This document shows positions 57,784 to 64,000 of a stretch of 64,000 nucleotides of DNA, in pieces; positions within the stretch are counted from its first letter, which is position 1; each line of letters opens with the position of its first letter. Both the position numbers and the translations under genes were made by a program. This DNA is from Anaspis maculata (taxonomy: Eukaryota; Arthropoda; Insecta; Coleoptera; Scraptiidae): the NCBI GenBank assembly GCA_949128115.1, contig OX421962.1:41625745-41689744 (forward strand), read 5' to 3'. The notes under the pieces are model-generated. The model was not told where the DNA came from and did no database searches. It saw nothing but the letters and a program-made list of their open reading frames with translations.

Positions 57784-58772
57784 TACAGGGTGATACAAAA
57801 TGGCATGCAACTTTCTGCTCTTTTCATCTTGTCACCGGAAATTTCCACGGCATCCTGTATATACGAATGTGACTTCGTCTTGTAGCTTGTAGTATCTGTA
57901 ACTAACACCTATTCAGTTTTTCACTCTACGTTGTATACTTGGGGAGATATGATTTTTTTTTGTATAAAGTACCAATTATTTCATCGAGGAGTATTAATGG
58001 TACGGAAAGGTTCCTTAATTCAACGATAATCATCTCAAGATTGGATGATTTGTTTCCTCTCCAGGAACCACAAATTTCAATGTCAATAATAACAAAGAAA
58101 TAAAACATACAGGGTGATGAGAAAAGACGGTGTTTTTTTCTTGGCGCAGGCGGGGATAGTTCTATTACTCGGTTTAGGTATTTGAATTGACTGTATCTTG
58201 TAGCTTGTATTATCTGTAACTCTAAGAGGTTGCCTTTTTGCTCTGCATTACGTGAGTTTCTCCATTGGTCAATCGTCCGAGTCGCATGCTGCAAGTCCAT
58301 GTTCACCTGTCAACCCGATGAACCTGCCGTCACAGGATTATTCCAGGGCACTTGAAATATCTCCGGGTCCGTAGTCAACTCTGGTGCAGTGATTTTTTTT
58401 ACGGTACAGGCCAAAATCTAAGTTCCTGATCTGTGCCTCAATCTTCTTGAGCTTTGATCAGATTGCCAACAATTGCCAAAAATCCATTGCCTAGATACAG
58501 AGATACGACTTTTTATTGTTAGCTGTTTGTTGGTGACAGTTTCATGTGACGCAATTGTTGCCGTTGAAAAGATTGCAAATTGGCATTTTTTTTACAAGAA
58601 AAATCATATTTCCGTCAATACATAACGTAGAGTGAAAAACTGAACGGTTCTGAGTTAAAGATACTGCAGGCTACAAGATACGGTCACATTGGTACATACA
58701 GGATGACGTTAAAATTTCCTGTGCCAGGATGAAAAGAGCAGGACTTTGCAGGCCCCTTTGTATCACCCTGTA
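57784..58772. mobile_element. TIR element with ACAGGGTG termini
   Basis: Starts TACAGGGTGATACAAA and ends TTTGTATCACCCTGTA, with TA borders. It also carries an internal TACAGGGTGATGAG near 58109. ACAGGGTG-type ends are seen in several foldbacks of this window. About 990 bp, without a transposase. Confidence 0.6.
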
Positions 58773-58945
58773 TGAGGCATTTCTCTGCTTTGGATGACCT
58801 AAATATGTATGGTTTACAAAAATAGAACAATGTATCTTCAAAATAGTGCAAGCTGTTTCAGATTCCGATCATTTTCCAAAAAGTTATGGATATCTGAAAA
58901 AACCTCCCAAAATAAAATTGTCACTTCATTTTGTGCGCAGTTTAG

Positions 58946-60010
58946 ATTCCTGGAAGAGAAGAGCATCTCAGAGAGTATCTCAAAGTGCCAAGAAATGCGA
59001 TTCAAAGACATCTGGGAAGGAGAAAATATGCCAGTTTATTATTCTGCCGATAAGGTAAAAAGCTGACTAAATTGTTAGAATACAGAATAAATGTGAGATG
59101 ATTTTACAAATTATCCATTACTAAGCGCCCTTCTGATTTCAGAAAGTATGGCTGTGGCAAAAACTGACACCTGTGGCGATCGTGAAATGGGAAAATCCAG
59201 CGACCAAGGAATTTCTAAGTTGACCACAATGTTACCTCGAATCCTGCTTACAAGAAGAAATTTCAGGATTTTTTAAGCAATGTGTCTTGCCGCGATGAAG
59301 CCATCAACTGAAAATTCAAGATTGTCAAGTCAGGTGTACGATTTGGTCAACAGAAGATGAAGATACTCGGAGCCGATCCCATGTGGTTCACATGTGCTTA
59401 TATCACAGCAAATATTACAACTATAGTGAAGTAGAAAATGGAAACTATTGTCAATTCAAACATCTAGGCTTGTGAAAGCAATGGAGAAAGCATGACTAGA
59501 GATGTAGAGGGCTCAATGAACGTGAACGTTGGGTTGGAGTTTGGAGTGGTTGAATCTTTTTTTTGAGGAAAAAATGAGAAATTCATGGTTTTCTCGAAAC
59601 GCTGGGGCTCGTGGAAGTACGAGGCATCACAGAATGTATCCCAAAGCGCCAAGAAATGGAAAGGAGGAAGGAAGGAATACACTTGAAAAAATATACGGAG
59701 GTTGGACCAATAACAATTAGGATGGGTAACTAAATTGCTGTAATACAGTTATGATGTTTGCACAAAATTATCTGTTGCTAAGCCTATCTAGTTTCAGGAA
59801 GTACCTGTGTCAAGAATTGTGGCCTTCGGCAATCTAAAAATGGGAAAATCTATGGACTGAGGAATTGCTACGTCGACCACGATTTGGAGCCTAGAATCCT
59901 CAAAAGAACAATAAATATTTGTATTTTTAAGAAATGTATCTTGACACAATCAAGTTGTAGTTGAAAATTCAATATCGTTAAATCAGGTGTAAAATTTCTG
60001 TCAAGTAGGG
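58946..60010 (+). repeat. Two diverged direct repeats of ~420 bp
   Basis: 58946-59360 and 59592-60010 share ordered blocks: CAAAGTGCCAAGAAATG / CAAAGCGCCAAGAAATG, then AAATTATC, TAAGC, GAAATGGGAAAATC / AAAATGGGAAAATC, and TCAGGTGTA near the end. Repeated frames are short and broken. Probably an old tandem duplication within the element. Confidence 0.55.
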
Positions 60011-61179
60011 CTCCGGTGACCGATTACATCTTCGGTGGCCGAACAGCTGTTCGAGTTAAACTTCCATGTTTTGCCTCTGTCCATATTCCACAACCGAAGT
60101 TAAGACATTCCTGCACTTTGAAAATATAAAATATAATCAAAAACTATTGTTTGTTTCTTTAATCCAGCAGTAAAAGCTGGGCCTCAAGTATTTGGGTGAT
60201 TGGGAAGCACAAACCGAAGAGGTACATACCTAGCCCCACACAAGGCATATCACTCCAGCAATGCCGGGAACGTAAACCCCCAACATTCAGGTGAGGTTTG
60301 GAGGCAAAGTTCATGCCCAATTTTGTCGGAAAATATGAATTTTCACCACTACCCTGTGTAGTTAACCTAACATGTTTGGCTTGCTTTTTCACAAAAAAAA
60401 AACACTTTTCCACGAGAACTTATTTTGTAGGCGCATTAAGGACATTGCTTTGAACTTGATACAAAAGTTTCAAACTCAAACTCAAAAAGGTAGCCGAGGA
60501 AAAAAATGCAGAAACTGGAACTCCATAAGCGCCCTGTAGTTTGGTTGTTCCCAAACATCATGTGGTTCAAATTTGGCGGGCAATTCTGGACAGTTGGCAA
60601 CACTGCTGTGACGTCAATGGAAATGCCTAATTGATTTCTCACTTATTCCATAATGGGCGAATTCAAAATGGCGGCCATAAGAAAAAAAGAAGCCGACTCT
60701 CATATTTTCGAAAATAGCAGGCAAGGAGTGCGAGGACGGTGGCAACACATCACATTTCATTCTTGAGGTCATTCACCGTGGAAATGTAAAGTTATATCCA
60801 AATATCTTGCAAAGTCACAGATTTTTTTGAAAATGTCCATTTCCATGAAATCGATCACTAAATTGAGAATATTTTAGAAACGGCTGAAAATATTCAGACG
60901 CGATTTGTTTCAGCTTACTTAGCATTAAATTCTGAATCTACCTGCTAATTTTCATGACTCCAACTTTCTTGGTTCATGAGTTGGAGTTTTTCCATTTTTG
61001 ATCACCATGTATACGGCGTCTGCACTGACTGATCTTGGCAACACCTCCTGAAATTAAGGCATGGATATGTACAACATTCATACCAAACGTCACCTCCTGA
61101 TCATTAAATGCAAGGTGGTGGTGGTATTATGGCTCTTAACCTCCGGACTACATTGAAAAGATGGTTCCGAAGGACCCAA

Positions 61180-61540
61180 ATAGAACCATACTTTTTACCA
61201 ATACACTCCTTATTAGTGCGGTCGGTACGCTGAATGATACTGCACTTTTGGTTAATGGAATGAAACTTGGCACAGAGTTTTTTGAGACCAACTTGAGCCA
61301 GAAAAAAAATCGGTGTGGGGCGCTGTAGGTACAGCCCCCTTCTTTCAAAATGGCGGCCTGGTTTGAAAAAATCACCAAACTGGTCGTACAATTGCCGGAT
61401 AAGTACCATTTCAATCTATTTCGAGGTTGCTGGATCGATTGGCAGCAACATTGACTTGATTAGACCAACGTGGTAGTCGAAGAACCGTCATTTTGGATCC
61501 CAATTGTCTAAAAAAAGCGCTTCGGTTAGGTAAGTATCAA
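61180..61540 (+). repeat. Repeat unit R, copy 1
   Basis: It shares blocks with 61905-62250 (same strand) and 63735-63935 (opposite strand). The common words are CGTACAATTGCCGGA, ACATTGACTTGA and CAACGTGG. A possible splice-donor-like GGTAAGT closes copies 1 and 2. The function is unknown; it might be the subterminal part of an element running out of the window. Confidence 0.6.
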
Positions 61541-61541
61541 G

Positions 61542-61828
61542 ATTATTGTAGAAACTTAAAAATCTTGTCTCTTCACTTGTATAATATTTTATTTTGATCG
61601 ACGCGTTTCGAAACTCTAATTTATAGTTTCATTTTCAAGAGCAAGTAAATGGTGAATTGATATAAAATGTAAAAAGTCATGAGTCGTACATACATACATA
61701 CATTTTATATCAATTCACCATTTACTTGCTCTTGAAAATGAAACTATAAATAAGAGTTTCGAAACGCGTCGAGCAAAATAAAATGTTATACAAGTGAAGA
61801 GACAAGATTTTTAACTTTCTACAATAAT
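61542..61828. mobile_element. Foldback MITE between repeat units
   Basis: Very regular palindrome: ATTATTGTAGAAA... to its complement at 61828, arms about 130 bp, with a TACATACATACATAC run in the loop. It contains TTTCGAAACGCGTCGA-type words. Confidence 0.8.
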
Positions 61829-61904
61829 TTACAAAGACTTCACATACATTATGGAGAACTTCATCAGAAGATATAAGTATCAAGAGAAACCAATTTTTTT
61901 TTCG

Positions 61905-62250
61905 GTCGGTACGTTGAATGATATTGCATATTTAGTGAATATTTAGAATGAAACTAGGTTTTTTGAAACCATTCCAAATAATTTCATGCGATGAGCCATA
62001 AAAAAAATCGATGGGGGTGCTGTACAGCCCCTTTTTTTCAAAATGACGCCCAAATTTAGGAAAAATCACCAAATTGGTCGTACAATTGCCGGACAAGTAT
62101 CATTTTTATATCTTTCGAGGATGCCAAGCCGCTTGGCGACAACCTCGGCGACAACATTGACTTGAGTGGACCAACGTGGAGATCGTAGCGTCGTTATTTA
62201 GGATTCAAATGATCTAAAAAAAATGCCATATGGTCAGGTAAGTCTCAAGT
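61905..62250 (+). repeat. Repeat unit R, copy 2
   Basis: Diverged direct copy of 61180-61540, including the closing GGTAAGTCTCAAG. Copy 1 reads GGTAAGTATCAAG at the same place. Confidence 0.6.
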
Positions 62251-62259
62251 ACAACAGAA

Positions 62260-63090
62260 TTAATGTTTCGTCGGGGCGTCTTATTGTTTGATAGTAATCG
62301 GGAATCGATGAGAGCCACCAGATCGGCTGGAAACGATTGGACATCCTGTCGCAGGGTTGTCTTGTGCTGATTAGAATTATGGCTCACGCAAAAGATATGA
62401 CTGTCCATGGAACTCAATCGATCCTCATTTGCACCGTTGATTCCGATGTTGTTGTGCTTTCCTTTCAGTGATCTATTGTTACGGATGAAAACATCTTGGA
62501 CTGTGTTAGCTTTCGATCCTGGTCGGCCCAGGCCGTACAAAGCAATACATAACAGTACTTACACCAGATTGCCTGCCATGAGACTCATGAGAGTTTTGGC
62601 GAGAGGAAAAGACCACTGCGATACGAGGATTCCGCGGAGGATACCATTCGTTTACCGGTTTTGACACCGTCTCATCTTTCATGGGAAAAGGAAAGAAGTC
62701 GACAGTGAAAGTGTGGGAAAGCTTTCCAGGGGGTACTGACGCTTTCATTGCCAGTTCTTTTACCCCTTTTATCACCGATGCTACAGTCAGCGTCCTAGAA
62801 AAGTTCGTGGCCTTTCTATACCGCGCGAACAAAAGCAAAAGATTTATTTGTGACAAAAACCAAAACCCTTAACAAGTTACCACGGACTCAGTCTGCATTG
62901 CGCCAACACATTTTGCGGGCGCTGTTCTAGGCTGGCAAGATCTGTGAACGTAAACTGACGTAAACTCCCAACATCCCATCCCTCTCCCTTCAAGTGGGGT
63001 TGAGAGCAGACGACAGCACTATGGTCCAGGGATCACGCCTGTGGACACCGCTATGGACAGATTTGCTAGATCAGCATAGCTACTCCCTCG
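62260..63090 (+). pseudogene. Decayed transposon-type ORF (TGxDTxSxFxGKGK family)
   Basis: Three collinear fragments in different frames. The first, about 62368-62455, reads RIMAHAKDM...SILICTVDSDVVVLSF. The second, from about 62641, reads HSFTGFDTVSSFMGKGKK, then a tail ending near 62870. The third, about 62871-62936, reads LPRTQSALRQHILRA. This order is that of a widespread, poorly named family of insect TE-associated proteins ('ADTR..HA', 'DTDVVVL', 'HAxTGCDTTSxFxGKGK', 'LPPTxxALxxHxxRA'), as I recall it. Stops and frame changes between the parts show that it is broken. The usual Cys of TGCDT is Phe here. Confidence 0.6.
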
Positions 63091-63734
63091 AAATGCTCGG
63101 AAAAAATGATAGGTACATTCGATTTTGCTTGACTTTTGACTTTTGAAACTCTCCTTTAAACCACTTGAACACAGAAGAGCGGCGTTACGTCTTTCTGGTG
63201 ATCCAGTTGAGTCAAATTAGCTTTCAATTGATCCAGTATCCTTAAAAATATTTATATAAATTATACGCCTTCCAACTATCCAAGATGGGAGTTGATGCAA
63301 CAAGAATAAAAAATCAGCATTCCGATATAATTTGCCATTCTAAGGTAGGATGTAGGGCCCTAGGGACAATATAGTGACTCTGGTAACGCCCTTGGGGGAA
63401 CAGTTCTACTGGGCACCATCTTGAGTTTTCTTTGTGATACCTTAAAGAGTAAGGGATACCAAGTAAATATAATGCTTGTATCACAATGTGCAATAACTTA
63501 TGAACATATTTTGGTTCTCAGCTGCTGCACTCCGTGCTGCTCCTCTGCATTACCTGCTCGATTGCCTGCAATTTGGAGAAATTCAATGGTATCCATTTTA
63601 TGTTAACCTCATCGATTCCGAAGCACCACTAAACAACAAGACGCCCCCGAAATACCCAGATAATGAATCGGTTTTGCTTGAAATTTTCAATCCGAACGCT
63701 TTTTTACAATTTAAGTCCAGAGTAACAGTTCTAC
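63091..63734. other. Intergenic DNA, no gene recognised
   Basis: No protein family recognised. A + strand frame at 63500-63832 (110 codons) overlaps repeat unit R at its end and matches nothing I know. Confidence 0.35.
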
Positions 63735-63935
63735 GACCTCTACGTTGGTCTAGTCAAGTCAATGTTGCTGCCAATCGATCCAGCATCCTCGAAATACATG
63801 GGAATGATGTTTTTCCGACAAATGTACAATAATTTGGTGATTTTTACAGAATTCGGGCGCCATTTTGAAAAAAAGGATACAGCGCCCCCCATCGATTCTT
63901 TTTTTGGCTCATCGGCTACTAAGGAGAATATAGCA
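63735..63935 (-). repeat. Repeat unit R, copy 3 (inverted)
   Basis: Opposite-strand copy of 61180-61540, sharing TCAAGTCAATGTTG and GGCGCCATTTTGAAAAAAAGG. With copies 1-2 it could form the TIRs of an element that includes the broken ORF at 62260-63090. Confidence 0.55.
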
Positions 63936-64000
63936 GAATCCTGATGGAGAGAAAACAAAATCGACCTGTTCGAGGAATTTTTGAGAAAAGAAATGCGAAT

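Larger units (their letters stand above)
56137..61118. repeat. ~5-kb set of concentric inverted repeats
   Basis: The outer arms about 56137-56745 and 60625-61118 are inverted: GTATACGGCGTCTGC near 61010 against its complement near 56358, and the ATTTCATGGAAATGGACATT block near 56529 against 60836. Inner pairs are 57589-57735 with 58807-58960, and TACAGGGTGATACAAA at 57784 with its complement ending at 58772. The left arm is interrupted by foldbacks at 56182-56307 and about 56743-57338. No coding frame is convincing. Confidence 0.7.

Noticed and set aside
1..64000. Telomeric (TTAGG)n or bacterial/viral operon structure
   Set aside because: No TTAGG array, and no closely packed same-strand ORFs. 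The only intact host genes are spliced animal transporters.

Overview
This is a window of eukaryotic nuclear DNA, almost certainly from an insect. The two intact host genes have spliced exons with GT-AG introns, and their proteins are of an animal solute-carrier family. The repeats are typical arthropod ones: Ty3/Gypsy, Ty1/Copia, hAT, THAP-domain elements, tRNA-derived SINEs and very many foldback (palindromic) elements. The DNA is AT-rich, with scattered ACCTACCT/TAGGTAGG tracts of the kind I associate with sap-sucking Hemiptera. The order is a guess; I cannot name a species.

Layout. 1-12 kb: intergenic DNA with terminal-inverted-repeat (TIR) and foldback elements, a SINE, a 357-bp hAT MITE with a perfect 8-bp target duplication, and at 3325-3372 a complete hammerhead ribozyme fold. 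12.8-18.8 kb: copy A of an unidentified ~2.4-kb repeat with a degenerate minisatellite, split by a 5'-truncated Gypsy element (15111-18685). 19.4-21.6 kb: a TIR-bounded element with decayed THAP fragments. 21.9-33.1 kb: an 11.2-kb inverted duplication with ~2.5-kb arms. Its spacer holds a long hairpin and copy B of the repeat, and copy B is itself split by a 996-bp Copia derivative. 33.1-36.6 kb: a second copy of the TIR element seen at 1.1 kb, then a 1569-bp hAT element carrying two nested foldbacks. 36.6-43.3 kb: quiet AT-rich DNA upstream of the genes.

43.4-54.9 kb is the genic part: two tandem, same-strand SLC16 (monocarboxylate transporter-like, major facilitator superfamily) genes. The first has 4 coding exons and 651 aa. 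Its 3.6-kb second intron is filled with mobile elements, including a second copy of the THAP repeat. The second has 4 coding exons and 686 aa, with introns of only 56-62 bp. They are paralogues, but two of their three intron positions differ.

55-64 kb: repeats again, a ~5-kb set of concentric inverted repeats (56.1-61.1 kb), diverged direct repeats, and a decayed transposon-type ORF with a recognisable 'TGxDTxSxFxGKGK' motif (62.3-63.1 kb).

Many insertions can be ordered because an uninterrupted second copy supplies the empty site. Most foldbacks are flanked by TA. All coordinates were worked out by eye.
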